A stretch of DNA of 64,000 nucleotides. Origin: Haloarcula litorea (GTDB lineage: Archaea > Halobacteriota > Halobacteria > Halobacteriales > Haloarculaceae). Position numbers and translations under genes: made by a program. Below are positions 16,649 to 25,266 of this stretch, piece by piece. Location of the stretch: contig NZ_CP119779.1 of assembly GCF_029338195.1 (NCBI RefSeq), positions 806,001 to 870,000 on the forward strand, in the 5' to 3' direction. A model generated the notes under the pieces. That model saw only the letters and a program-made list of their open reading frames with translations. It was not told the origin of the DNA and ran no database searches. The stretch's first letter is position 1. Every line of letters begins with the position of its first letter.

Positions 16649-17248
16649 TCAGCGACGGCCCCTGACACGGGACTGCGTGTGGTCGGGGAACACCTCGTCG
16701 ATCGCCTCCTCGCCGTACTCGTCGGCCAGCAGCGCCCGTAGCTCCACCTCGTAGTCGGCCTTCGGTACGTCGGCGCTGGGGCCGGTCTCGACGTCGAGCG
16801 CCCGGGCGGCCATCGCGTCGATCGCGCCGCGGCCGACGCCCGCCAGTGGCGCGAGGTAGTCGACGCCGAAGCGGTCCTCGACGCTCTGGGCGGTGGGGCG
16901 CTCGATCGTCGGGACCCGGTCGTCCCGCCGGGTGCCGTCGGCGACGGCGGCGAGGTCGTCGGTCCAGTCGCCGCGGGCGACGACCTCGACGGCGTGCTCG
17001 TGGACCTGCTGGATGCCGTTGCGGGGGAACCCGTCGTCGCGCATCCGCTCGACGGCGGCGTGGGCCACCTCGGGATCCAGGTCGACGGTCTCGTGGGCGA
17101 AGCCGACCGACGCGGCGGCCTCGCGGGCGGGGGCCGGGTCGACGACGCCGAACGTGCCGCTGACGAGGGTCACGTCGTAGAAGGGGGCGAGCAGCAGCGC
17201 CGCCAGCGTCGAGTCCTTGCCCGCGCTGTACAGCAGGCCGCAGTGCAT
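16649..17248 (-). CDS. PP-loop ATPase superfamily protein (DUF7411-like)
   Basis: A 199-residue protein with an N-terminal pyrophosphatase-loop motif, YSAGKDST at residues 7-14, so it probably adenylates a substrate using ATP, as in tRNA-thiolating, NAD synthase or asparagine synthase C-domain enzymes. The family is, from memory, haloarchaeal DUF7411, sometimes labelled alpha hydrolase. The DDRVPTIERPTAQSVEDRFGVDYLAPLAG stretch is distinctive. No zinc Cys pairs are seen, which argues against standard TtuA/TtcA thiolases. It starts 6 bp after the PDCD5-like gene stops and is followed by hisS 52 bp later. The translation-linked context suggests an RNA-related role, but the substrate is unknown. 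Confidence 0.78.
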   Translation of the reverse strand: MHCGLLYSAGKDSTLAALLLAPFYDVTLVSGTFGVVDPAPAREAAASVGFAHETVDLDPEVAHAAVERMRDDGFPRNGIQQVHEHAVEVVARGDWTDDLAAVADGTRRDDRVPTIERPTAQSVEDRFGVDYLAPLAGVGRGAIDAMAARALDVETGPSADVPKADYEVELRALLADEYGEEAIDEVFPDHTQSRVRGRR

Positions 17249-17254
17249 CCCGGC

Positions 17255-17599
17255 CTACCGGCGCTTGATGTCGAAGCTCTTGGAGTCCGGGGTCAGCTCG
17301 GACAGCAGCTCCTTCATCTGGTCCTCGTCGATCTGTCCCTGGACACGCCCGCTGCGGGCCAGCGCGACGACCTGCTGTTCGATCTGTTCGCCCACGTCGG
17401 GTTTCGACATCTTGACGGTGTTGAGCCGCTTGCGGGCACCGTCGGTGAGGTGCTGTCGCAGGACGGCCTTCTTCTGTGCCTCGGCCTGCTGCTGGGCGGC
17501 CTCCTGGGCCTCGGCGTCGCCCTCCTGCTGTTCTTTCAGCTGCTCCATCTTCTTCTCGCGGAGCTCCTCCAGTTCTTCCTCGCTGGGGTCGCCACTCAT
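17255..17599 (-). CDS. DNA-binding protein, PDCD5/TFAR19 homologue
   Basis: A 114-residue charged protein of the PDCD5 family (archaeal dsDNA-binding protein, MTH1615-type). The N-terminal half is a long Gln/Glu/Lys helix (about residues 6-50), followed by a three-helix core containing [14 protein letters not shown] and the closing [14 protein letters not shown]. The exact role in archaea is unresolved; nucleic-acid binding is the usual description. It lies 51 bp downstream of rps19e, a pairing that is conserved across archaea and suggests a link with ribosome biogenesis. The next gene begins 6 bp after its stop, so the three genes are likely one transcript. Confidence 0.93.
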   Translation of the reverse strand: MSGDPSEEELEELREKKMEQLKEQQEGDAEAQEAAQQQAEAQKKAVLRQHLTDGARKRLNTVKMSKPDVGEQIEQQVVALARSGRVQGQIDEDQMKELLSELTPDSKSFDIKRR

Positions 17600-17650
17600 A
17601 GTTGTGAGTAGCTACCGGCCTGTGCCGGAAAACGATTACGGAGCCGCCGA

Positions 17651-18112
17651 TCAGGCGTACCGCTCGAGCTCGGGGCGGTCGAGGTCCTGGATGACCTCGC
17701 CGGCCGTGTCGTCCAGCAGGCTGCGGCCCTCGCCGGTGACCCGTCGGCCGTCGCTCTCGCTGGTCTCGACGTAGCCGGCGTCCTCGAGCTGCTGGAGCGC
17801 CGTGCGGATGACGTTGCCCGAGCCCTCGGCCTTCTGCTTGGGCCGGACGCGGTAGCGGGTCGACCCCTGCTTTGAGCTGCCGTAGGCGGTCCGGAGGCTG
17901 TTGACGCCGACCGGGCCGTCGACGGCGACCTTCCGGAGCAGGCTGGCACAGCGGCGCTGCCAGAAGTCGTCCTGCTCGGGCGGGAGTTCGCGGTCGACGC
18001 CGGTCTTGGCGACGGCCACCCAGTCGGGGGCCTCGATGTCGTCCTCGGCTGCGAGCTTCTCGGTGAGGGCCTCGATGAGGTCCTCCGCGGGCGCGTCGTA
18101 GAGTGTCGTCAT
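17651..18112 (-). CDS. rps19e: 30S ribosomal protein S19e
   Basis: A 153-residue ribosomal protein of the archaeal/eukaryotic S19e family, a small-subunit head protein involved in 40S/30S maturation. The N-terminus MTTLYDAPAEDLIEALTEKL and the DFWQRRCASLLRKVAVDGPVGV motif are typical, followed by the winged-helix core with IRTALQQLEDAGYVE and RRVTGEGRSLLDD. A TATA-like box (GCTTAAATG on this strand, 18136-18144) lies about 28 bp upstream of the ATG, supporting the start and a leaderless transcript. It heads the operon rps19e, PDCD5-like, PP-loop gene and possibly hisS. Confidence 0.96.
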   Translation of the reverse strand: MTTLYDAPAEDLIEALTEKLAAEDDIEAPDWVAVAKTGVDRELPPEQDDFWQRRCASLLRKVAVDGPVGVNSLRTAYGSSKQGSTRYRVRPKQKAEGSGNVIRTALQQLEDAGYVETSESDGRRVTGEGRSLLDDTAGEVIQDLDRPELERYA

Positions 18113-18135
18113 TACGTCTCGATTCCCGGCGGCGT

Positions 18136-18144
18136 CATTTAAGC
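18136..18144 (-). promoter_or_regulatory. TATA box of the rps19e operon
   Basis: GCTTAAATG on the minus strand, centred 28 bp upstream of the rps19e ATG at 18112. Confidence 0.6.
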
Positions 18145-18175
18145 GCGTCGTTCCCGGGCGCTGGGCGGCACCGGA

Positions 18176-19216
18176 TCACTTCCCGACGTGGGCCGTCGCC
18201 GTGTCCGCCCCGAGGAAGCTGGCGACCACGCCGCCGACGAGCATCGGCAGGAGGTACGTCGCCCCGCGGTGGACCAGCACCGCCGAGGTGGCCGCCGCCG
18301 CCGTCAGCGGTCCCACCGTCGAGACCAGCAGCGTCACCAGCACCGCCTCGATGGCTCCCGATCCACCCGGGAGCGGCGTGATGCTGGCGACGTTGCCCAG
18401 CGGGACCGCCAGCAACACCGCCGCCACCGGCACCGTGTAGCCGACGGCGTACAGCGACGTCCACAGCGACGCCGTCAGGCAGGCCCAGCCCAGCGCCGAG
18501 AGGCCGAGCGTTTGGGCCAGCGTCTGTCTGTCGGTGGCGATGCGGTCGATGGCGACGAAGAAGCCCTCAATCCGCCGCTCGATCGAGGCCGCGGTCGGCG
18601 GCGACCGCCACGGTAGAACCCTCCCGACGACCCGGACGATCGGGGTGAACACCCGGACGACGGCCTCCTCCAGTTCGTAGCGGTAGCGCCAGCCGAGATA
18701 CGCCGCCAGCGGGAGTCCGACGGCGAGGGCGGCGACGGCCCCGGCGGCGAAGACCAGATTGCGGCCCAGCCGGATCGCGCCGGCGGCGACGAACGTGAAC
18801 CCGACGACGGCGTAACCGATCGACGGGACGAAGTGGACGGTGTCGACGCTGGCGATGGCCGCCAGCCCCGTCTCGTACTCGCTGTCGGCCGCCGAGGAGA
18901 TCAGCAGCGCCGACAGCGGCTCGCCGCCGGCCTGCCCGAACGGGGTGACGTTGTTCGAGAAGACGGCGGCGACGTAGACCAGGATCGCCGTGTGGGCCGC
19001 GACCGGCGTTCGCAGCGCCCCCAGTACCGACCACAGCGCCAGTCCCCACGCCGTCATCCAGAGCGCGGCGATGCCGACGACCAGCGCCAGCGTCGGCGGG
19101 TCCGCCCGGGTCAGCGCGGCGATCGTCCGGTCGACGCCGACGAACCAGACGAGGCCGGCCAGGACCGCCAGCGCACCGACGAACCCCAGCACCTGTGCGA
19201 CGCGGTTGCCGTCCAT
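18176..19216 (-). CDS. Lysylphosphatidylglycerol synthase TM/flippase-like membrane protein
   Basis: A 346-residue integral membrane protein with about seven or eight hydrophobic segments, of the LPG synthase TM region/UPF0104 family (AglD/flippase-like). Characteristic segments are NNVTPFGQAGGEPLSALLI near residue 90 and the late GNVASITPLPGGSGAIEA, both family signatures. Members act in lipid or lipid-linked sugar handling; in haloarchaea relatives are linked to protein N-glycosylation, but there is no glycosylation cluster nearby. The start at 19216 (MDGNRVAQVLGF) is chosen because the upstream in-frame part is antisense to thiL. It is divergent from thiL with a 93-bp gap between starts. 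Confidence 0.87.
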   Translation of the reverse strand: MDGNRVAQVLGFVGALAVLAGLVWFVGVDRTIAALTRADPPTLALVVGIAALWMTAWGLALWSVLGALRTPVAAHTAILVYVAAVFSNNVTPFGQAGGEPLSALLISSAADSEYETGLAAIASVDTVHFVPSIGYAVVGFTFVAAGAIRLGRNLVFAAGAVAALAVGLPLAAYLGWRYRYELEEAVVRVFTPIVRVVGRVLPWRSPPTAASIERRIEGFFVAIDRIATDRQTLAQTLGLSALGWACLTASLWTSLYAVGYTVPVAAVLLAVPLGNVASITPLPGGSGAIEAVLVTLLVSTVGPLTAAAATSAVLVHRGATYLLPMLVGGVVASFLGADTATAHVGK

Positions 19217-19309
19217 ACCGGGTCGTCGTGTCTCGCGCGTTTGAACCCACCGACAAAGCCACGCGCCGGCAGCCACCGGGGTTTTGTCCCGGGCGGCCGA
19301 CCGACGGGT

Positions 19310-20176
19310 ATGGACGAGCAGGCGGCGCTGGCGCTGATCGGCGACCGGCTCCCGGCGGCGGGCGACGACTGTGCCGTCGTCGACGGGCAGGTGGTCACGA
19401 CCGACATGCTCCACGAGCGGACGGACTTCCCCGACGGGACGAGCCGCTACACCGCCGGCTGGCGGGCGGTCGGGGCGTCCCTGTCGGACGTGGCGGCGAT
19501 GGGGGCCGACGCGACGGCCGCGGTGGCGGTCTACGCGTCACCGGCGTTCGACGAGACGGACCTCACGGCGTTTCTCGACGGCGCGACCGAGGTCTGTGCG
19601 GCCGTCGACGCCGAGTACGTCGGGGGAGACCTCGACGGCCACCGGGAGTTCACCGTCGCGACGACGGCCCTGGGGGAGACCGACGATCCGGTGTTGCGCT
19701 CTGGGGCGTCGCCGGGCGAGGCGCTGTGTGTCACCGGGACGCTCGGTCGGTCGGCCGCCGCGGTGCGGCTGTTCGAGCGCGGCGAGCCCGAGCGGGCCAA
19801 CGACCTGTTCCGGTTCACGCCCCGCGTGGCGGCCGGCGTCGCGCTGCGGGAGTACGCGACGGCGATGCTCGACTCCAGCGACGGCCTGGCGCGGTCGGTC
19901 CACCAGCTCTGCCGGGCCAGCGACTGCGGGGCCGATCTCTCGGGGCCGCTCCCGGTCGACGAGGCGGTCGAGGCGGTAGCCGAGGACGCCGACGACCGCC
20001 GGGAGCTGGGGGCGTTCTTCGGCGAGGACTTCGAACTGGTGTGTGCGGTTCCGGAGGCGGCGCTCGACGCGGCGCGGGACGCGACGCCGTGTGCGCTCCA
20101 CCGGGTCGGCACCGTCACCGAGGCCGGCGTCACGCTGGACGGCGAGCCCCTGCCGGACCGCGGCTACTCGCACTGA
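19310..20176 (+). CDS. thiL: Thiamine-monophosphate kinase
   Basis: A 288-residue kinase of the PurM/ThiL fold that converts thiamine monophosphate to thiamine diphosphate. Conserved parts include the N-terminal GDDCAVV metal/nucleotide-binding loop, DFPDGTSRYTAGWRAV, the SLSDVAAMGADATAA helix, the VGGDLDGHREFTVATTALG strand, and the late AMLDSSDGLARSVHQL and FGEDFELVCAVP motifs. The length is slightly short compared with bacterial ThiL but normal for haloarchaea. The ATG at 19310 is chosen because it directly precedes the MDEQAALALIGDRL helix; the open frame extends further upstream only as antisense to the membrane protein. It is not obviously in an operon. Confidence 0.92.
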   Translation: MDEQAALALIGDRLPAAGDDCAVVDGQVVTTDMLHERTDFPDGTSRYTAGWRAVGASLSDVAAMGADATAAVAVYASPAFDETDLTAFLDGATEVCAAVDAEYVGGDLDGHREFTVATTALGETDDPVLRSGASPGEALCVTGTLGRSAAAVRLFERGEPERANDLFRFTPRVAAGVALREYATAMLDSSDGLARSVHQLCRASDCGADLSGPLPVDEAVEAVAEDADDRRELGAFFGEDFELVCAVPEAALDAARDATPCALHRVGTVTEAGVTLDGEPLPDRGYSH

Positions 20177-20185
20177 GGCGGCGGG

Positions 20186-20332
20186 TCACTCCGGGCGGGG
20201 GTGGTCGGCGTCCAGCGCCGCGGCGACCTGTCGGGCCGCGCGGTCGGCGGCGCTCGCGCGCTCGTGGTCGGAGAGGGCGGCGGACCCGGTACCGGGTCCG
20301 TCGTCGGTCGTGGGAGGGCTGTGGGCGGGCAT
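20186..20332 (-). CDS. Small acidic hypothetical protein (48 aa)
   Basis: A short open frame of 48 residues that begins MPAHSPPTTDDGPG and continues ALSDHERASAADRAARQVAA before ending DADHPRPE. Its composition (Asp/Ala/Glu/His-rich, one probable amphipathic helix) is like real haloarchaeal microproteins rather than the Arg/Pro-rich shadow frames around it. A TATA-like box (GTTTATAC on this strand, 20362-20369) lies about 34 bp upstream. It ends 9 bp past the thiL stop and lies downstream of the site-2 protease gene on the same strand. I do not recognise a family. Moderate confidence only. Confidence 0.5.
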   Translation of the reverse strand: MPAHSPPTTDDGPGTGSAALSDHERASAADRAARQVAAALDADHPRPE

Positions 20333-20425
20333 CTGTACCCGTCCCTACGACCCACACCCACGTATAAACCCCCGACGCTTCGCCCGTTTTCGCGGATTTT
20401 ACGGCATTTTACGCCGGTCGGCGGG

Positions 20426-21598
20426 CTACGCGGCGACGATCTCGAAGGGGACGGGGGTGAAACAGGCGACGCCCAGCGCGAACGTCAGCACGCCCAGTGC
20501 CGTCCGGCGCGGGCCGAGGCGCTCGTCGACGGTGGGCCGGGCGGGGCCGGCGTAGGCCAGCCCCGTCGAGATGAGCCCCCAGAACACCCACAGCGTCCAG
20601 ACGCCGAACCCGATCGGCGGCGCGTCCCGGGTCAGGTAGAGGAAGCCCGCCAGCGCGAACAGCGCGCCCGGCACGGCGGCCGCGATGGTCTCCTGGCGCG
20701 GCCCGACGATGGCCCGGACGACGTGGCCGCCGTCCAGCTGCCCGACCGGCAGGAGGTTCAGGAAGGTGAAGAACATCCCCGCCCAGCCGGCGAAGACGAC
20801 GGGGTGGACCGCCTCGCCGGGGCCGTACGTGGCCGCCAGTCCGAGCGCCTCCACGAGCGCGCGCAGGGCCTGCATCAGCAGCGGCTCGTGGAAGTCGATG
20901 GCGAAGCCCGTCCCCGCGTTCGCCACGCTGTCGGGGACGGCGATCGGGTCGAGCGTGAACCCGATCACCGTCACCACGGCCGTCGCGACCAGCCCCGCCA
21001 GCGGCCCGGCGACGCCGATGTCGAACAGGGCGCGCCGGCTCGGGATGCGCCCGCGGATGTTGATGACCGCGCCCATCGTCCCCAGAAGCGACGGGAACGG
21101 GATGAAGAAAGGCAGCGTCACGTCGACGCCGTGGTACCGGGCGGCGACGTAGTGGCCGAGCTCGTGGATGCCCAGCACGCCGAGCATCGCGACGACGAAC
21201 GGCCACGCCTCGAACAGCCGCAGCGGCTGTTCCGTGACGGGGATGTAGTACCAACTGCTCGCGCCGACGTACAGCGTCGAGGCGATCGTCGCGACGAGGA
21301 GGACGACGTTGAGCCACGGGATCCCGTCGTCCGCCGCGGGTTCGGCCACGAGTGCGTACCGCCGCGGGACCAGGCCGCCGACCTCGCGGCCGCCGTCGGT
21401 CCGCTCGGCACCGTCCTCCAGCCGGAGGTCGTAGCCGCGCTCGGCGAACAGCGGGCGGAGCTCGTCGACGACGGCGTCGGGCGGGACGAGCGGATCGCCG
21501 ACGTAGCGAACCGTCCCGCCGTCCTCGCGGACGGCGGTGACGTGGAACACGCCCGCGAGCGCGTCGGGACCCGGCGGCTCCTCGGAGGGGCGACTCAT
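20426..21598 (-). CDS. Site-2 protease family intramembrane metalloprotease (M50)
   Basis: A 390-residue membrane protein with about six to eight TM segments. A soluble N-terminal domain of about 90 residues precedes them. The catalytic zinc site is HELGH at about residues 145-149 within a TM helix, and the second conserved motif, NLLPVGQLDGGHVV, supplies the Asp ligand. Site-2 proteases cut membrane-bound regulators within the bilayer. This one has no PDZ domain, unlike the protease at 25427. The ATG at 21598 gives MSRPSEEPPGPDAL. The substrate is not predictable; it stands alone between thiL and the DUF7123-like gene. Confidence 0.92.
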   Translation of the reverse strand: MSRPSEEPPGPDALAGVFHVTAVREDGGTVRYVGDPLVPPDAVVDELRPLFAERGYDLRLEDGAERTDGGREVGGLVPRRYALVAEPAADDGIPWLNVVLLVATIASTLYVGASSWYYIPVTEQPLRLFEAWPFVVAMLGVLGIHELGHYVAARYHGVDVTLPFFIPFPSLLGTMGAVINIRGRIPSRRALFDIGVAGPLAGLVATAVVTVIGFTLDPIAVPDSVANAGTGFAIDFHEPLLMQALRALVEALGLAATYGPGEAVHPVVFAGWAGMFFTFLNLLPVGQLDGGHVVRAIVGPRQETIAAAVPGALFALAGFLYLTRDAPPIGFGVWTLWVFWGLISTGLAYAGPARPTVDERLGPRRTALGVLTFALGVACFTPVPFEIVAA

Positions 21599-21668
21599 CG
21601 ACTCGCGATAGGTGATGCGGGCACAAGTATTCCGTGCCCGCGAGAGGGAGTGGGGACCAGAAACGTGA

Positions 21669-21917
21669 TTACGCGGGTTCGACGCGCCAGGTCGTCGCGC
21701 TCGTGTACGACCACTTCTCGACTTCGAGATCGGTCGCGCTGTCCTTGAGCTTCACCATCAGCGCGCCGATCTCCTTGGGGGACAGGCCGACCTCGTCTGC
21801 GATGAACTTGCTCTTGAAGTACATCTCGCCGTCGGCCGCCTTCTCGGCGAGATAGGACTTGAGCTGCTGTTCCTTGGACGGCGCTTCGTCACCGGAGGGC
21901 TTCGTGGTAGCGCTCAT
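21669..21917 (-). CDS. Conserved haloarchaeal winged-helix-like protein (DUF7123-like)
   Basis: An 82-residue protein, highly conserved in haloarchaea as I remember it (DUF7123). The body KSKFIADEVGLSPKEIGALM reads as a helix-turn-helix/winged-helix module, followed by the WSYTSATTWRVEPA C-terminus with beta-wing character. A DNA-binding or regulatory role is plausible but unproven. The ATG at 21917 (MSATTKPSGDEAPSKEQ) is preferred to an upstream in-frame ATG because the conserved protein begins there. It is separated from pyrH by a long divergent region rich in palindromes and AT-rich boxes. Confidence 0.82.
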   Translation of the reverse strand: MSATTKPSGDEAPSKEQQLKSYLAEKAADGEMYFKSKFIADEVGLSPKEIGALMVKLKDSATDLEVEKWSYTSATTWRVEPA

Positions 21918-22324
21918 ATCTGATACCTCACTCACCCCTTGTGACGCAGGGTGCATATAAAGGGGCGAAGCTTCGCGTCGCTTCGGAGCCTTTCACCCCA
22001 GATCCCCGTGAAACGGACGTTTTACGAGCGGCTGAGAAATATTTAGACGTTTTATACGACTATCTGAGTGGGTCTTCGGGGAGTGGGCCGACTCCGTCTC
22101 GGCGACCGCTTCGCCCCCACGACGCGATGATTTCAGCCGGTATTTTCGGGAATTGTTGCCGCTATCGTCAGACGATACCGTTCGTTTTTCGGCCGCGACC
22201 CCGCCGTTTCCGGCCGTGGAACCGTCTGACGGGGCTCTCGGTCCTGGCGCTGTGGCGTGTGGGCCACTGGCCCACCGAGCGGGCTTGACAACCCTTAAGA
22301 GCGCGTCGCGGGTACGCCGGGCTA
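21918..22324. other. 407-bp divergent intergenic region with palindromes and AT-rich boxes
   Basis: This is the longest gap without a gene. It contains the 12-bp palindrome GCGAAGCTTCGC (21965-21976), CGTGAAACGGACG (22007-22019), two copies of GACGTTTTA (22016-22024 and 22046-22054), an AT-rich stretch AAATATTTAGACG (22037-22049), and the perfect palindrome GTGGGCCACTGGCCCAC (22259-22275). A weak TATA-like CCTTAAGA at 22293-22300 lies about 28 bp before the pyrH ATG. I see no convincing ORF or tRNA/rRNA. It could hold an unannotated regulatory RNA or operators for either neighbour. Confidence 0.6.
22259..22275. repeat. Perfect 17-bp palindrome upstream of pyrH
   Basis: GTGGGCCA-C-TGGCCCAC, an 8-bp inverted repeat with one central base, lying just upstream of the presumed pyrH core promoter. 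The position suits an operator, though a chance GC palindrome cannot be excluded. Confidence 0.4.
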
Positions 22325-23011
22325 ATGAAAGTCGTCGTCTCAGTGGGCGGGAGCGTCCTCGCGCCCGACCTCGAACCGGACCGGGTCGCCGACTACGCGA
22401 CCGTCCTCCAGGACCTCGACGACCGCGGCCACACGCTCGCCACCGTCGTCGGCGGTGGACCGACGGCCCGGGAGTACATCGGGACCGCACGCGAACTGGG
22501 GGCCAACGAGATCGAACTCGACCAGCTCGGCATCGCCGTCACCCGGCTGAACGGCCGCCTGCTCATCGCCGCGCTTGACGACCGGGCCGCACCGACGCCC
22601 GCGGAGAGCTACGAGTCCGGCCGCGAGGCCATCCGCCGCGGGGACATCCCCGTCCTGGGCGGGGTCGTCGCCGCACAGACCACCGACGCCGTCGCCGCGG
22701 CCTTCGCGGAGTACGTCGACGCCGACCTGCTCGTCTACGCCACCTCCGTCCCGGGCGTCTTCGACGCCGACCCGAACGAGGACGCCGACGCGACCCGCTT
22801 CGACAGCCTCGGAGCCGACGAACTGGTCGACATCATCGCCGGTATGGAGATGGACGCCGGGAGCAACGCCCCCGTCGACCTGCTGGCCGCGAAGGTCATC
22901 AAGCGGTCGGGCATCCGGGCGGTCGTGCTGGACGGCACCGATCCCGAGCGGGTCGCCCGGGCCGTCGCCGACGACGAGTTCGACGGCACCGAGATCCGAC
23001 CGGGGGCGTAG
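22325..23011 (+). CDS. pyrH: UMP kinase, archaeal type
   Basis: A 228-residue amino-acid-kinase-fold enzyme that phosphorylates UMP to UDP in pyrimidine nucleotide synthesis. The N-terminus KVVVSVGGSVL is the family glycine loop; VVGGGPTAREYIGTARELGA binds UMP, and the NAPVDLLAAKVIKRSGIRAVVLDG segment closes the ATP site. The length matches archaeal PyrH, which is shorter than bacterial relatives. The gene stops one base before the lysS start, so the two form an operon. The upstream 400-bp region may contain its control elements. Confidence 0.94.
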   Translation: MKVVVSVGGSVLAPDLEPDRVADYATVLQDLDDRGHTLATVVGGGPTAREYIGTARELGANEIELDQLGIAVTRLNGRLLIAALDDRAAPTPAESYESGREAIRRGDIPVLGGVVAAQTTDAVAAAFAEYVDADLLVYATSVPGVFDADPNEDADATRFDSLGADELVDIIAGMEMDAGSNAPVDLLAAKVIKRSGIRAVVLDGTDPERVARAVADDEFDGTEIRPGA

Positions 23012-23012
23012 G

Positions 23013-24653
23013 ATGGCCGAGGACCCCTACGAGGTCGGCCGCGAGGACGGGCGGGCGTTCTGGGCCGACGCCGTCGCCGACGCCGTCGAGGCCCGCGACC
23101 CCGACGACCCCATCGTCATCAAGGGCGGCGTCTCCCCCTCCGGCGTGCCCCACATCGGTCACTTCAACGAGATTATGCGGGGCTACTTCGTCGCCGAGGC
23201 GCTCCGGGATCGCGGCCACGAGGTCCGGCAGGTGTTCACCGCCGACGACAAGGACCGCCTGCGCAGCGTGCCCCGACAGCTCGCCGACCTCGACTGGAAC
23301 GTCGTCGGCCTCGGCCAGGTCGACGCCGGGGCGCTCGGCCGGAACCTCGGCAAGCCCTACACCGACATCCCCGACCCCTTCGGCTGCTGTGACTCCTACG
23401 GGGCACACTTCACCACCCTGCTACAGCAGAGCGCCGAACTGGTCGGGGTCGACGTGGAGTTCGTCTCGAACACGGAGCTGTACGCCGACGGGGAGTTCGA
23501 GCCGATCACCCGCCGCGTGCTCGAACGCGCGGACCGCGCCCGCGAGGTGCTGGCGAAGTACCAGAACAAGGTCGACGACGACTACGTCCCGTTCGTCCCC
23601 CAGTGCGCCGAGTGTGGCCACCTCACCGAGGGCGTCGCCGAGGTCGACCTCGACGCCGGCGAGGTCCGATACGTCTGTTCGGACGTCGAGGCCGGCGACG
23701 ACACCATCGAGGGCTGTGGCCACGAGGGCGTCGCCACCCTCCGGGACGGGAAGCTCCCCTGGCGCTTCGAGTGGGTCGCTCAGTGGGACCTACTCGGGGT
23801 CGACTTCGAGCCGTTCGGGAAGGACCACGCCGAGGGCTCCTGGCCCTCCGGCGAGGACGTCGCCGAGAACGTCCTGGACGTCGAGCCGCCGGTCCCGATG
23901 GTCTACGAGTGGTTCACGCTGGAGGGCGAACCCCTCTCCTCGTCGTCGGGCAACGTCGTCACCGTCGACGAGGTGCTCGAAGTCCTCGAACCCGAGGTGT
24001 TCCGGTACTTCTTCACGAAGAACCCGCGCAAGCAGCGGGACTTCTCCGTCGAACGGCTCGACCAGCTCGTCGACGAGTTCGACCGCTTCGAGCGGGTGTA
24101 CTTCGGCGAGACCGAACCCCGCGACGAGGACGAGAAGGCCCTGGTCGAGCGGGCCTACCCGATGGTCGTCGACGAGGTCCGGGAAGACCGGGTCCGCATC
24201 CCCTACACGTTCGCCGCCGTGCTGGGGATGACCGACGACCCCGCCCTCCGGGAGGAGATCGCCCGCAAGGAGGGGCACATCCCCGACGACGCCCCCGAGT
24301 GGGCCGTCGAGGACGCGCTGGCCCGGGTCGAGCGCGCCCGGGCCTGGGCACGCCGGACCGGCAACGAGTTCGACTACGAGCTCAAGCGGGCCGAGATCCC
24401 GGAGACGGACTTCGACGCCGCCACCGAGGCGGCGCTGGACGACCTCGCGGACTTCGTGGCCGAGGGCCACGACGGCGAGGCGATCCAGGGCGAGATCTAC
24501 GAGACCGCCAAGCGCCACGACCTCGACATCGGCGAGTTCTTCGCGGCCGGCTACCGGCTGCTGTTCGACGACACCGAGGGGCCACAGCTGGGCCCGTTCG
24601 TCGCGAAACTCGACCGCGACTTCGTCGTGAAGCGGCTGCGCCGGGAGGCGTGA
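23013..24653 (+). CDS. lysS: Lysyl-tRNA synthetase, class I
   Basis: A 546-residue class I LysRS, the archaeal type unrelated to the class II enzyme of most bacteria. The HIGH motif is HIGH at 47-50 in SPSGVPHIGHFNE, and the KMSKS-type loop reads PLSSSSGNVV. A zinc-like cluster (CAECGH and CSDVEAGDDTIEGCGH) sits near residues 205-235. The C-terminal part is the helical anticodon-binding cage. The start codon immediately follows the pyrH stop (TAGG-ATGG), indicating co-transcription and probably translational coupling. The full length is present with no frameshift. Confidence 0.96.
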   Translation: MAEDPYEVGREDGRAFWADAVADAVEARDPDDPIVIKGGVSPSGVPHIGHFNEIMRGYFVAEALRDRGHEVRQVFTADDKDRLRSVPRQLADLDWNVVGLGQVDAGALGRNLGKPYTDIPDPFGCCDSYGAHFTTLLQQSAELVGVDVEFVSNTELYADGEFEPITRRVLERADRAREVLAKYQNKVDDDYVPFVPQCAECGHLTEGVAEVDLDAGEVRYVCSDVEAGDDTIEGCGHEGVATLRDGKLPWRFEWVAQWDLLGVDFEPFGKDHAEGSWPSGEDVAENVLDVEPPVPMVYEWFTLEGEPLSSSSGNVVTVDEVLEVLEPEVFRYFFTKNPRKQRDFSVERLDQLVDEFDRFERVYFGETEPRDEDEKALVERAYPMVVDEVREDRVRIPYTFAAVLGMTDDPALREEIARKEGHIPDDAPEWAVEDALARVERARAWARRTGNEFDYELKRAEIPETDFDAATEAALDDLADFVAEGHDGEAIQGEIYETAKRHDLDIGEFFAAGYRLLFDDTEGPQLGPFVAKLDRDFVVKRLRREA

Positions 24654-24760
24654 GCGGGCCGGCTGTGTCGGTCGCCGTCCGGTTCGGGATCGACCGCTCG
24701 TGAGGCCGCCGGTCGGTGTGCGTACCGACCGCTGACGATCCCGCAGTAGTGCCCGGAGAG

Positions 24761-25195
24761 CTACGCGCCGCTTCGGGCCGCGAGCGGGACGAGACGGCGG
24801 CCCCGGCGAACGACGACCCCGGCCGCGAACGCGACGACGCCGAGCGACAGCGCTACGGGCAGCCACATCGCCCACGCGCCCTGTCCCGCGAACGAAAGCG
24901 GGAGGGTGACCGGAGTGGGTCGTCCGAGCGAGAGCCACCAGAAGTACGTCAGCCGTGCCACCACGGGACCCGAGACCAGCGCCACACTGACCACGAGCCC
25001 GCTGTTGTCGTACGCCCACCAACTCGCCAGCCCGAACCCGACGATCACGAGGCCCGGCTCGACGACCGCACCAGCGGCAACCGGGAGAAACGAAACGACC
25101 AACACGAGCAGAGAGAGTCCCACCGCGACGAGCACCCCCTGCAACGACCGGTCCAGGTCGGCCCCGAGTGCGGCGGCCCGGAGGTCGGTTCCCAT
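24761..25195 (-). CDS. Hypothetical four-TM membrane protein
   Basis: A 144-residue protein with four hydrophobic segments (about residues 18-40, 46-60, 65-85 and 108-128) and a basic C-terminus (RRGRRLVPL), consistent with cytoplasmic ends. I do not recognise the family. Polar motifs are few; WWAYDNSGL and YFWWLSLGRPTP lie in the loops. A much longer open frame on this strand continues upstream to 27454, but that is antisense to the S2P gene and is not credible. The ATG at 25195 (MGTDLRAAALG) is chosen as the start of normal protein character. It is a single gene, transcribed away from the protease at 25427. Confidence 0.68.
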   Translation of the reverse strand: MGTDLRAAALGADLDRSLQGVLVAVGLSLLVLVVSFLPVAAGAVVEPGLVIVGFGLASWWAYDNSGLVVSVALVSGPVVARLTYFWWLSLGRPTPVTLPLSFAGQGAWAMWLPVALSLGVVAFAAGVVVRRGRRLVPLAARSGA

Positions 25196-25241
25196 ACCCG
25201 ACCATCGTTCTCGGCGTGGCATATGTCTTGTTCCGGGACCG

Positions 25242-25266
25242 CCGAGACGGGGATCGCCCGTCTCGG
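25242..25266. repeat. 10-bp-stem hairpin in the divergent gap before the PDZ protease
   Basis: CCGAGACGGG (25242-25251) pairs with CCCGTCTCGG (25257-25266) across a 5-base loop. It lies in the 231-bp gap between the divergent membrane protein and the site-2 protease. It may be a regulatory or RNA structure; no T-tract marks it as a terminator. Confidence 0.4.
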
